Source of the DNA: Falsiroseomonas selenitidurans
GTDB taxonomy: Bacteria > Pseudomonadota > Alphaproteobacteria > Acetobacterales > Acetobacteraceae
Direction: 5' to 3'
DNA length: 64,000 nucleotides
NCBI RefSeq assembly: GCF_012103215.1
Contig: NZ_JAAVNE010000020.1
Coordinates: forward strand, 1-64,000
Shown here: in pieces, positions 9,433 through 16,933 of the stretch
Numbering within the stretch: position 1 is the first letter of the stretch
How the letters are laid out: each line of letters opens with the position of its first letter
Program-made: the position numbers and the translations under genes
Notes under the pieces: model-generated
Database searches by the model: none
The model's input: the letters and a program-made list of their open reading frames with translations, nothing else
Told to the model about the DNA's origin: nothing

Positions 9433-10295
9433 CGTCGGTCTCCTTCAAGCTGGAACGTGATACCGACCAGCGTCGCCGCAAAGGCCGGAACGCCATCGGC
9501 CAGTGCGGGCTCGAACCGCCAGCGCCGGACGGCCTCCAAGGCAGCCCGGTCCAGATTCGGATGGCCACTGGAGGTGGCGACGGAGACACCTGCCACCCGA
9601 CCGGTCGTGTCGATCTCCACCCGCAGGATCACCCGCCCCTGCTCCTGCCGCAGTCGACTGGCGTAGGGATATTCGGGCGGCGGGCTGTGCCGGCCCGACC
9701 GTTGTCGTGGCGGCGTAACCGCCCCGCGGGCTTCGCCACCGGATGCGGGAGCCGCCAGCGCCGCAACCTGCCCGGCGGCGCCACCTTCCGGTGCAGGCTC
9801 ACGCGATCGGGCCTGGTCCACCGCGGCCGCCGCGGCGTTGGAACGCCTGACGGCAGGCGGTCGGTCCGACGGCGTGGTGGCGGCTCGCTGCAACGGGGGC
9901 GGCGGCGCCGCTGGGGGGGGCGGTGGCAAGGGTCGGTCCAGCAGTCCGGCCGGCGCGGCGTTGGCCGTCGGCGCCTCCGGCGCAATGTCCGGCTCCGCCT
10001 CGTCTGGCGGCGTCTGCGTGGCGGGCGCGGGTGTTGGCGCGGGTGCAGCGGGCTCCCGTCGGGCCGCTTCGGCCGGGGGCGGTCCGGCGATGCCGGCTTC
10101 AACCGGCAGGCTTTCCCCGGCGCCGGGAACCTGTTCCGCCCAGACCAGAGCCACCTGACGCTCCGCTGGTGGCGGCAGCGAAGCCCGCAGGTCCAGCAGC
10201 GCCCATGCCATCGCGCCGGCATGGAGCAGCACGGACACTGAAAATGCCACCCAGGCCGACACAGCGGCGCCGGCGGCCGGACGCCGCGCCTTCAC
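9426..10295 (-). CDS. TonB-family energy transducer
   Basis: An inner-membrane-anchored periplasmic protein of 289 aa that couples the proton-motive force to outer-membrane receptors. It has one membrane segment at residues about 12-36, then a long Pro/Ala-rich linker (about 40-205). The TonB C-terminal domain begins near PPEYPYASRLRQEQGRVILR and ends with AALEAVRRWRFEPA. The start is GTG 10295, overlapping the CDF stop. No exbB/exbD or receptor gene is adjacent, so its receptor is unknown. The neighbouring adenosyltransferase hints at cobalamin uptake, which is inference only. Confidence 0.87.
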   Translation of the reverse strand: MKARRPAAGAAVSAWVAFSVSVLLHAGAMAWALLDLRASLPPPAERQVALVWAEQVPGAGESLPVEAGIAGPPPAEAARREPAAPAPTPAPATQTPPDEAEPDIAPEAPTANAAPAGLLDRPLPPPPPAAPPPPLQRAATTPSDRPPAVRRSNAAAAAVDQARSREPAPEGGAAGQVAALAAPASGGEARGAVTPPRQRSGRHSPPPEYPYASRLRQEQGRVILRVEIDTTGRVAGVSVATSSGHPNLDRAALEAVRRWRFEPALADGVPAFAATLVGITFQLEGDRRW

Positions 10296-11218
10296 AGCAC
10301 CAGCACCCCGCGATGCTTTGCCTTGCCGTCCGGTTCGACATGAATGGTGATGACAGCCGAATCCAGGTGCGCCTTCAGGGCCATCTCGATGCGGTCGCAG
10401 ATGTCATGCGCCGCGGTCACGGTCATGCTGCCCGGCACGACCAGGTGAAACTCCACGAAGGTGGTCGGCCCGGACCGGCGGGTTCGAAGGTCGTGCGCCT
10501 CGATCGCGCCTTCGGCATGAGCCGCGACCAGCGCACGAATTTCGCCGAGTTCTTCCGCCGGTGCGGCTTCGTCCATCAGCCCACCGAAGGATTCCCGGAT
10601 CAGACGCCAGCCGGACACCAGGATGTTCAGAGCTGTCAGCGCCGCCAGAAGCGGGTCCATCCAGAGCAGGCCGGTCAAGGCCACCAGCAGGACGCCCACC
10701 AGCACGCCGCCCGAGGTGACGACATCCGACAGCAGATGCCGCGCATCCGCCAGAAGGGCGGGGGAGCGCAGGCTGCGGCCGCGCCGGAACAGCACCCAGG
10801 ACCAGCTGCCGTTCAACGCAGTGGCAACGGCAGAGACCAGAACGCCGAGGCCGGGTTGCTCGATCAGCCGCGGGCTCTGCCATGTCTGCCAGGCTTCGCT
10901 CAGGATCAGCAGCGCAGCGACGCAGATCAGCACGCCCTCCAGCACGGCGGAGACGTATTCCGCCTTGGCGTGACCATAAGGATGGTCGGCATCCGGCGGC
11001 CGGGCCGCGAAGCGGATGGCGAGCAGCGCCGCGATGGCGGCAGCGACGTTCACCACACTTTCCAGCGCATCGGCGTACAGCGCCACGCTGCCCGTCACCC
11101 ACCAGGCTGCCACCTTCAGGCCGAGCACCACCATCGCCACGCCGACGCTGACGGCGGCAAGGTCCTGTGCGCGACCCATCAGGCGCGCTGGCGGCGGGCG
11201 GGACGAGGGATCGGGCAC
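10292..11218 (-). CDS. Cation diffusion facilitator (CDF) family transporter
   Basis: A proton-coupled divalent metal exporter of about 308 aa with six predicted membrane segments and a C-terminal cytoplasmic metal-sensing domain. Metal-site motifs are DALES in the second membrane segment and HLLSDVVTS in the fifth, with the DHPYGHAKAEY loop between segments two and three. The GTG at 11218 is chosen because GGAGG lies six bases upstream. An ATG at 11272 would add an implausible Pro/Arg-rich tail. It overlaps tonB by four bases and lies about 115 bases after metH on the same strand. The metal (Fe, Mn, Zn or Co) cannot be told from sequence alone. Confidence 0.88.
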   Translation of the reverse strand: MPDPSSRPPPARLMGRAQDLAAVSVGVAMVVLGLKVAAWWVTGSVALYADALESVVNVAAAIAALLAIRFAARPPDADHPYGHAKAEYVSAVLEGVLICVAALLILSEAWQTWQSPRLIEQPGLGVLVSAVATALNGSWSWVLFRRGRSLRSPALLADARHLLSDVVTSGGVLVGVLLVALTGLLWMDPLLAALTALNILVSGWRLIRESFGGLMDEAAPAEELGEIRALVAAHAEGAIEAHDLRTRRSGPTTFVEFHLVVPGSMTVTAAHDICDRIEMALKAHLDSAVITIHVEPDGKAKHRGVLVL

Positions 11219-11333
11219 ACGGGGCCTCCAATGGCTCGGCGCTTGATGCCCCGCAGGGCAGGCCCGCCGCAACCCCGCGGCGCGGGCCCCGCCAGCCCGG
11301 GCCTCCGCCCCGGCACCTACGCGAACCAGGCCT

Positions 11334-14300
11334 TCAGACCGAGAAGTACTTCGCTCGCGGATGATGCAGGACGATGGCGCTGGTCGACTGCTCCGGGTGC
11401 AGTTGCCACTCGTCCGACAGGGAAACCCCGATTCGCTCCGCCTGCAGCAGCCGAAGCAGGCCCTCCTGGTCCTCTAGCCGCGGGCAGGCCGGGTAGCCGA
11501 AGGAATAGCGCCCACCGCGATAGCCCTGCTGCAACATGCGGTCCATGTCGCGGTCGTCTTCCTGCGCGAAGCCAAGTTCGGCGCGGATGCGCTTGTGCAC
11601 ATACTCCGCCATCGCCTCCGCCATCTCCACGGACAGGCCGTGCAGGTAAAGGTAGTCCTGGTAGCGGTTCTCCTCGAACCAATTGCGCGCGATGTCCGAG
11701 GCCTTCTGCCCCACGGTCACGACCTGCAGGCCGATCACGTCCCTCCCCTCAGGCCCATCGGCCACGTCGCGCACGAAATCGGCGATGCATTCGCCATCCG
11801 GCTTCGGCTGGCGCGGCAGGTTGAAGCGGGCCACCTCCGTCTCGCCATCCTCGGCGAAAAGGAGCAGGTCATTGCCCTGGCCGGCGCATTTCCAGTAGCC
11901 GTAGATCGCCTGCGGCCTGAGGATCTTCTGCTCCTCCGTCAGCGCCAGCATTCGCTTCAGCACCGGGCGAAGTTCCTGCTTCGCCCAGCCGAGGAATTCC
12001 TCCAGCGAGCGCCCGGCCTTCCGGAATCCCCACTGGAATTGATAGAGGCTGCGCTCGTTGATGAAGGGGATGATCGCCTTCGGCGGCGCCTCCACCACGC
12101 GGGCGCCCCAGAAGGGCGGCGTCGGCACGGCGCCTTCGGCGGCGACGCGTCGGCGGCGTTCCTGCGCATAGGCGAGGTCCACCGGCGCGAAGCCGCGCGG
12201 GTCCGCCTGGCCGAGGGTGCGCTTCTCGTTCTTCGCCTTTCCGGCGCGCTTGGCCTGCAACGCGGCCAGATAGTCCTCGAAGCCATTGCCCATCACCTTG
12301 TCCATCAGGTGCAGGCCGTCGAAGGCATCGCGCGCATAGGCGACGCGACCGCAGGCATAGGCGCGCACGCAGTCATCCTCGACATAGTTCCGGGTCAGTG
12401 CGGCGCCCCCCAACATCACCGGGATGTCGATGCCCTGGCGGCTCATCTCCTCCAGGTTCTCACGCATCACCACCGTCGACTTCACCAGCAGCCCGGACAT
12501 GCCGATGGCATGTGCCTTGTGCTCCTTGGCGGCGGCGACGATGTCGAGAAGCGGCACCTTGATGCCGAGGTTCACCACCTTGTAGCCATTGTTGGTCAGG
12601 ATGATGTCGACGAGATTCTTGCCGATATCGTGCACGTCGCCCTTCACCGTGCCGAGCACGATCGTGCCCTTCTCCTGGCCCTCCACCTTCTCCATGAAGG
12701 GTTCGAGATAGGCGACGGCCGCCTTCATCGTCTCCGCCGATTGCAGCACGAAGGGCAGCTGCATCTTGCCAGCGCCAAACAGCTCCCCCACCACCTTCAT
12801 GCCGTCCAGCAGCACGTCATTGATGATGGAAAGCGGCGTGTTGCCCTGGTCCAACGCGACTTGCAGCTCCTCGCCCAGCCCCTTGCGGTCGCCATCGACG
12901 ATGCGGTCCTTGAGCCGCCCCTCGACCGTCTCGGCACGAACCTTCTTGACGTTGTCGGCCGCCTTACGGCCGGAAAAGATCTCCAGAACCTTCTGCAGCG
13001 GATCGTAGCCTTCCCGGCGACGGTCGAAGATCAGGTCCTCAACGACCTCAACCTCCTCCGCCGGAATCTGGTGCAGCGGCTTGATCTTGGACACATGCAC
13101 GATGGCGCCGGTCATGCCGGCCTTCACCGCATGGTCCAGGAACACGCTGTTCAGGACGTGCCGCGCCGCCGGGTTGAGGCCGAAGGAGATATTGGACAGG
13201 CCAAGGATGATCTGGATGTCCGGAAACTTCTCCCGGATCATGCGGATGCCATCCAGGGTCCAGACACCCAGCTTCCGGTCGTCCTCGTTGCCGGTGGCGA
13301 TGGTGAAGGTCAGCGGGTCGATCAGCAGGTCGGATTGCGGCAGCCCGTATTTGGTGCAGGCGAAGTCCACCAGGCGCTCGGCAATGCGCAGCTTGTCCTC
13401 CGCCGTCTTCGCCATGCCGACCTCGTCGATGGTCAGCGCGATGACGGCGGCGCCAAACTTCCGTGCCAGCTTCAACCGGTCATGCGCTGCGCCCTCGCCG
13501 TCCTCGAAGTTGATCGAGTTGATGATGGGCTTGCCGCCATGCAGCTTCAGCGCTGCCTCGATCACTGGTGTCTCGGTCGAGTCGATCACCAGGGGCGCGT
13601 TCACGCTGCTGGTGAAGCGGCGGATCACCTCGTTCATCTCCGCCATCTCGTCCCGGCCGACAAAGGCCGTGCAGACATCGAGGCTGTTCGACCCCTCCCC
13701 CACCTGTTCGCGCCCGATGGCAACACAGCCGTCCCAGTCATGCGCCGCCTGGCGCTCACGCCAGGCCTTGGATCCATTGGCGTTGCAGCGCTCGCCGATC
13801 GAGAAGTAGCTGTTCTCCTGCCGCAGCGGGGTTGCGCCGTAGAGGCTGGCGACGGACGGCACCCAGATGGGGCGCCGCGCCACCGGTGCCGGACGGTGCC
13901 GCGCGCCGCCCAACTTGCGCAGCAGACTGTCCAGCGCCTGGATATGCGGAGTGGAGGTGCCGCAGCAGCCGCCGATCAGGTTCAGCCCATCCTCCTGGAT
14001 GAAGCGCTCCATCCAGGACGCCAACTCGTTCGGACCAAGCGGGTAATGGGTCTTCCCATCGACCAGTTCCGGCAGTCCGGCATTGGGCTGCACGCTAATC
14101 AGCCCGGGCCAGTTCTGCGACAGCCAGCGGACATGCTCGGCCATCTCCTGCGGTCCGGTGGCGCAGTTCAGCCCCATCAGCGGCACATCCAGCCCATGGA
14201 CCACCGTCGTGGCGGCGGCGATGTCCGGACCGACGAGCAGCGTGCCGGTGGTTTCCACCGTCACCTGAACGAAGATCGGGATGTCGGACTTTGCCTGCGC

Positions 14301-14834
14301 CCGCGCGATCTTGGCGGCATTGACCGCCGCCTTGATGAACAGCGTGTCCTGGTTGGTCTCGGTCAACAGGGCGTCGGCGCCGCCGGCTATCAGGCCCTGG
14401 CACTGCAACACCAGCGCAGCTTCCAGCGTGTCGTAGTCGATGTTGCCTAGGCTCGGCAGCTTTGTGCCCGGCCCGATATCGCCGATCACCCAGCGATGCC
14501 GCCCATCCGAGAAGCTCTCCGCCGCTTCGCGCGCCAGTTCCACCGCCAGGCGGTTGATCTCGAAGGCGCGGTCTTCCAGTTCGAATTCGGCCAGGGTGAC
14601 GGGGGACCCGCCGAAGCTGTTGGTCAGCACCATGTCCGACCCGGCCTCGTAGTAGCCGCGATGGATTTCGCGGACCAGATCGGGGCGGGAAAGGTTCAGG
14701 ACCTCGGTGCAGTTCTCCTTGCCCCAGAAATCGCGGTCCGTGTCCAGGGTCAGAGCCTGAACCCGGCTGCCCATGCCACCGTCGCAGAGCAGCACCTGGT
14801 CCTTGAGCGCGTCGAGAAGATGCGGACGAGACAT
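11334..14834 (-). CDS. metH: Cobalamin-dependent methionine synthase MetH
   Basis: Transfers a methyl group from methyltetrahydrofolate through cobalamin to homocysteine. It has 1166 aa with all four modules in order. The homocysteine domain has zinc ligands C224 (GLNCATGP) and C290-C291 (GGCCGTS). Then come the folate domain from about 345 (FSIGERCNANGS), the cobalamin domain with DVHDIG at 733-738 (H735 is the lower axial ligand), and the C-terminal reactivation domain with SFGYPACPRLEDQ. The start at 14834 gives the normal N-terminus, and the longer in-frame extension to 15086 is antisense to nothing conserved and lies inside sahR. It follows sahR by 31 bases, so it is expected to be controlled by the sahR operator. 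Confidence 0.96.
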   Translation of the reverse strand: MSRPHLLDALKDQVLLCDGGMGSRVQALTLDTDRDFWGKENCTEVLNLSRPDLVREIHRGYYEAGSDMVLTNSFGGSPVTLAEFELEDRAFEINRLAVELAREAAESFSDGRHRWVIGDIGPGTKLPSLGNIDYDTLEAALVLQCQGLIAGGADALLTETNQDTLFIKAAVNAAKIARAQAKSDIPIFVQVTVETTGTLLVGPDIAAATTVVHGLDVPLMGLNCATGPQEMAEHVRWLSQNWPGLISVQPNAGLPELVDGKTHYPLGPNELASWMERFIQEDGLNLIGGCCGTSTPHIQALDSLLRKLGGARHRPAPVARRPIWVPSVASLYGATPLRQENSYFSIGERCNANGSKAWRERQAAHDWDGCVAIGREQVGEGSNSLDVCTAFVGRDEMAEMNEVIRRFTSSVNAPLVIDSTETPVIEAALKLHGGKPIINSINFEDGEGAAHDRLKLARKFGAAVIALTIDEVGMAKTAEDKLRIAERLVDFACTKYGLPQSDLLIDPLTFTIATGNEDDRKLGVWTLDGIRMIREKFPDIQIILGLSNISFGLNPAARHVLNSVFLDHAVKAGMTGAIVHVSKIKPLHQIPAEEVEVVEDLIFDRRREGYDPLQKVLEIFSGRKAADNVKKVRAETVEGRLKDRIVDGDRKGLGEELQVALDQGNTPLSIINDVLLDGMKVVGELFGAGKMQLPFVLQSAETMKAAVAYLEPFMEKVEGQEKGTIVLGTVKGDVHDIGKNLVDIILTNNGYKVVNLGIKVPLLDIVAAAKEHKAHAIGMSGLLVKSTVVMRENLEEMSRQGIDIPVMLGGAALTRNYVEDDCVRAYACGRVAYARDAFDGLHLMDKVMGNGFEDYLAALQAKRAGKAKNEKRTLGQADPRGFAPVDLAYAQERRRRVAAEGAVPTPPFWGARVVEAPPKAIIPFINERSLYQFQWGFRKAGRSLEEFLGWAKQELRPVLKRMLALTEEQKILRPQAIYGYWKCAGQGNDLLLFAEDGETEVARFNLPRQPKPDGECIADFVRDVADGPEGRDVIGLQVVTVGQKASDIARNWFEENRYQDYLYLHGLSVEMAEAMAEYVHKRIRAELGFAQEDDRDMDRMLQQGYRGGRYSFGYPACPRLEDQEGLLRLLQAERIGVSLSDEWQLHPEQSTSAIVLHHPRAKYFSV

Positions 14835-14865
14835 TTTCGGAATTCCCCTAGCGGGCCAGGACGGA

Positions 14866-15804
14866 TCAGCGGGACGGGATCGAAGCGGCGATTGGCTGGC
14901 GCTGGGCCTGCCAGACCCGGACGGCAAGCGGACCGTCGATGCTGTGCCCCGGACGAAGCGCGCAGCCAGCGGCCCCAAGCCAGCCGGCGAGTTGCGCATC
15001 GTCAAAGCCCGGCCATCGATGGGCGAAGCGGCCCAGCAAGTCGGCACGCGCATGCGGCGCCAGATCGACCACAACCAGAACGCCACCGGGCCGCAGCACG
15101 CGCGCCGCCTCGGCCAGGGCTGCGGCGGGATCCTCGGCGTAGTGCAGCACCATCTGCAGTGTCACGGCGTCAAAGCCCTGGTCGGGAAGCGGCAGGCGGT
15201 ACATGTCCGCCTGCCGTACCGCGCAATGGCTGAGGCCGCGCTCCGCCAGCCGGGCACGGGCCAGCGCCAGCATCTCCCGGCTGGCGTCCACGCCAAGCGC
15301 ACTGCTGCAGCGTGGGGCCAGCACCTCAAGCAGCCGACCGGTACCGCTGCCTATATCAAGCAGACGATCCACCCGCTCCGGCAGGGCAGACAGCAGCGCT
15401 GCCTCGATCGCCGAGGCGGGAAGGTCCAGCGCGCGCATCTCGTCCCAATCCGCGCCGTGGCGCCGAAACGCGTCGGAGGCGACACGTGCCCGATCTGCCG
15501 CCAACCGCGCAGCGGCGCGTCGGTCTGCTGCCAACAGCGGGTCGTCCTCGTTCAGCCGCGCCAGAATCTGTCGGGCCAGGTCCGCGCCAGCGGGAAGCTG
15601 GAAAAATACATTGGCGCCTTCCGGCATCCGCTCCAGCAGCCCCGCCTCAACCAGAAGCTTCAGATGGCGTGAGAGGCGTGGCTGGGACTGGCCGAGAATT
15701 CCGCACAGGTCAGACACGCAGAAGGACCCGCGCCCACACAACGCCAAGAGGCGCAGCCGGGTCGGTTCGGCAGCAGCACGGAGCTGGGCCAGAAGGTCAT
15801 CCAT
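14866..15804 (-). CDS. sahR: ArsR-family regulator fused to a SAM-methyltransferase-like domain (SahR-type)
   Basis: 312 aa. An N-terminal winged helix (residues about 8-72, SDLCGILGQSQPRLSRHLKL) is joined to a class I methyltransferase fold with motif I LLDIGSGTGRLLE (148-160). This architecture is that of SahR, a repressor released by S-adenosylhomocysteine that controls SAM-cycle genes in Proteobacteria. Its position directly upstream of metH fits. The methyltransferase-like domain probably senses SAH rather than methylating a substrate. The ATG at 15804 is chosen, and TTG 15813 is an alternative. Neither has a clear ribosome-binding site, so the transcript may be leaderless. metF, often co-regulated, is not in the window. 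Confidence 0.8.
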   Translation of the reverse strand: MDDLLAQLRAAAEPTRLRLLALCGRGSFCVSDLCGILGQSQPRLSRHLKLLVEAGLLERMPEGANVFFQLPAGADLARQILARLNEDDPLLAADRRAAARLAADRARVASDAFRRHGADWDEMRALDLPASAIEAALLSALPERVDRLLDIGSGTGRLLEVLAPRCSSALGVDASREMLALARARLAERGLSHCAVRQADMYRLPLPDQGFDAVTLQMVLHYAEDPAAALAEAARVLRPGGVLVVVDLAPHARADLLGRFAHRWPGFDDAQLAGWLGAAGCALRPGHSIDGPLAVRVWQAQRQPIAASIPSR

Positions 15805-15815
15805 GGGTTGCAAAT

Positions 15816-15837
15816 GACATAAAGATATCCTTATGTC
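15816..15837. promoter_or_regulatory. 22-bp near-perfect palindrome, candidate SahR operator
   Basis: The 22 bases start GACATAAAG, centre on GATATC and end CTTATGTC. Only one symmetric pair of positions breaks the dyad. It lies between the divergent starts of sahR (15804) and the CobW-like gene (15843), about 12 and 5 bases away respectively. It is AT-rich in a GC-rich setting and has the form expected for an ArsR-type dimer site. Binding by SahR and autorepression are inferred from its location. Confidence 0.72.
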
Positions 15838-15842
15838 TAGGC

Positions 15843-16205
15843 ATGAGGTGGTCCCTGGATGCCCGAATCCCCCTGCGCCTCGTCAGACCAGCAGACTTGT
15901 TGGCGGCAATGCCGGCATCGGGCGCAGCGCTGCTGTTGGAGGCGCCGCTGGCCGTGCCGCCCGGGGCTGGAATCTCCGCCAGCTTTGACGGCAGAGGCGC
16001 GGCGCATCTGGCCGGCTGTGCCTGCTGCACAGGCCGATCCGCGGCGGCGCAGGCGCTGGACCAGCTGTTCCAGGCCCGCGTGCGCAACGCCGGCGCCTGG
16101 TTCGACTGCGTCCTGGCTGTGACGACCACCGACTCCGGGCGCGCCCAACTACACCTCGCCCTCGCGGAGGACAGCCTGACCCGTGCGCGCTTTCGTCCCG
16201 CCTGA
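15843..16205 (+). CDS. CobW/G3E-like protein lacking the P-loop region
   Basis: A 120-aa protein starting five bases after the palindrome. Residues 58-62 are GCACC, matching the GCxCC metal-binding motif of CobW-type G3E GTPases. The following residues (QALDQLFQARVRNAGAWFD, then VTTTD, then SLTRARFRP) align by eye with the segment after that motif in CobW. However, Walker A and the C-terminal CobW domain are absent, so it cannot be a GTPase of the usual kind. It may be a metal-binding accessory protein or a decayed remnant. Its divergent arrangement with sahR-metH suggests control by the same operator. Confidence 0.5.
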   Translation: MRWSLDARIPLRLVRPADLLAAMPASGAALLLEAPLAVPPGAGISASFDGRGAAHLAGCACCTGRSAAAQALDQLFQARVRNAGAWFDCVLAVTTTDSGRAQLHLALAEDSLTRARFRPA

Positions 16206-16214
16206 GACGCCCCT

Positions 16215-16931
16215 TCAGGCGCAGCGTGCCTCCACCCGGCCGAGCGGACCGAGTGAGGCTGCCAGCGTGCCTTCTGCCGCGACCTCTGCCGTCAGCCCTG
16301 CCAGAACCAGCACGGCACCCTGCGGAAGGCCGCCGAGACGCCTGGCCGCCTGCGCTGCCTCCCCAAAACGGGCGGCTAGGTTGCAGGAGAGGGAGGGGCG
16401 GCGCGCTCCCTTCGGGCCTAATGCCGCTCGCACCAGACCCGGCGCCAGGGCCTTCGCACGGCCAACGACGACGAGCCCCAGTCGAGCCAGATCTGCCGAA
16501 ACAACTGCATCATCCGATGGATCGTCGGCGAAGCGTGTTGCCGAGACGTCGATGGCGGCATGAAGGGCGGCAAGCACCGGCGCGACATCGGAATTCGGCA
16601 GCAGCGGCGCACCCAGCACCCCGACCACCGCCGCCGTGGCTCGCGGATGGCGCAGCGCATCCAGCGCAACCGGGAGGCCCGGATTGAGCAATCTTGCCTC
16701 CAACATGGGCCCGACCAATGGCGGCCTCGTCTCGCCACGAAACAGCAGTCGAAGACCGCAGGGGATAAGGCCCAATTCTTCCAGCACGGCGAGGGCGGTT
16801 TCCTCCCCTTCCGCCATGTCGCGCGGCGTCATGGTGCTCGGTAGCGGGGCCAGCGGATTTCCGCTTTCCAGCGCTTCCGCCAGCCAGCGCGCGGCCTGGG
16901 CCGGGCGATCGACCGTCTCGGGTTCGGACAT
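16215..16931 (-). CDS. 2-keto-4-pentenoate hydratase/fumarylacetoacetase-like protein
   Basis: 238 aa. The order of motifs resembles the MhpD-type hydratase fold: GPMLEARLL, a central VLAALHAAIDVSATRFAD, LGLVVVGR, and a C-terminal RRLGGLPQGAVLVLAGLTA ending in a Gly-rich strand. Conservation is weak and the usual metal-binding acidic cluster is not clearly complete, so enzymatic activity is uncertain. The gene begins two bases after the stop of the TRAP large permease on the same strand. That ties it to the transporter operon, perhaps handling the imported keto or hydroxy acid. Confidence 0.55.
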   Translation of the reverse strand: MSEPETVDRPAQAARWLAEALESGNPLAPLPSTMTPRDMAEGEETALAVLEELGLIPCGLRLLFRGETRPPLVGPMLEARLLNPGLPVALDALRHPRATAAVVGVLGAPLLPNSDVAPVLAALHAAIDVSATRFADDPSDDAVVSADLARLGLVVVGRAKALAPGLVRAALGPKGARRPSLSCNLAARFGEAAQAARRLGGLPQGAVLVLAGLTAEVAAEGTLAASLGPLGRVEARCA

Positions 16932-16933
16932 GC

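Noticed and set aside
11274-11286. CCCGC/GCGGG inverted repeat after metH as a terminator
   Set aside because: It has only five pairs with a three-base loop and no T-run. Such repeats are frequent by chance at this GC content.
9923-11824. A 633-codon plus-strand frame opposite tonB, the CDF gene and metH
   Set aside because: It spans three real minus-strand genes and has no recognisable domain. Long open shadows are expected at about 70% GC.
11595-14450. A 951-codon plus-strand reading frame opposite metH
   Set aside because: It is an antisense shadow of metH. The translation is His/Arg/Gln/Leu-rich low-complexity sequence without domains, while the minus strand has every MetH motif.
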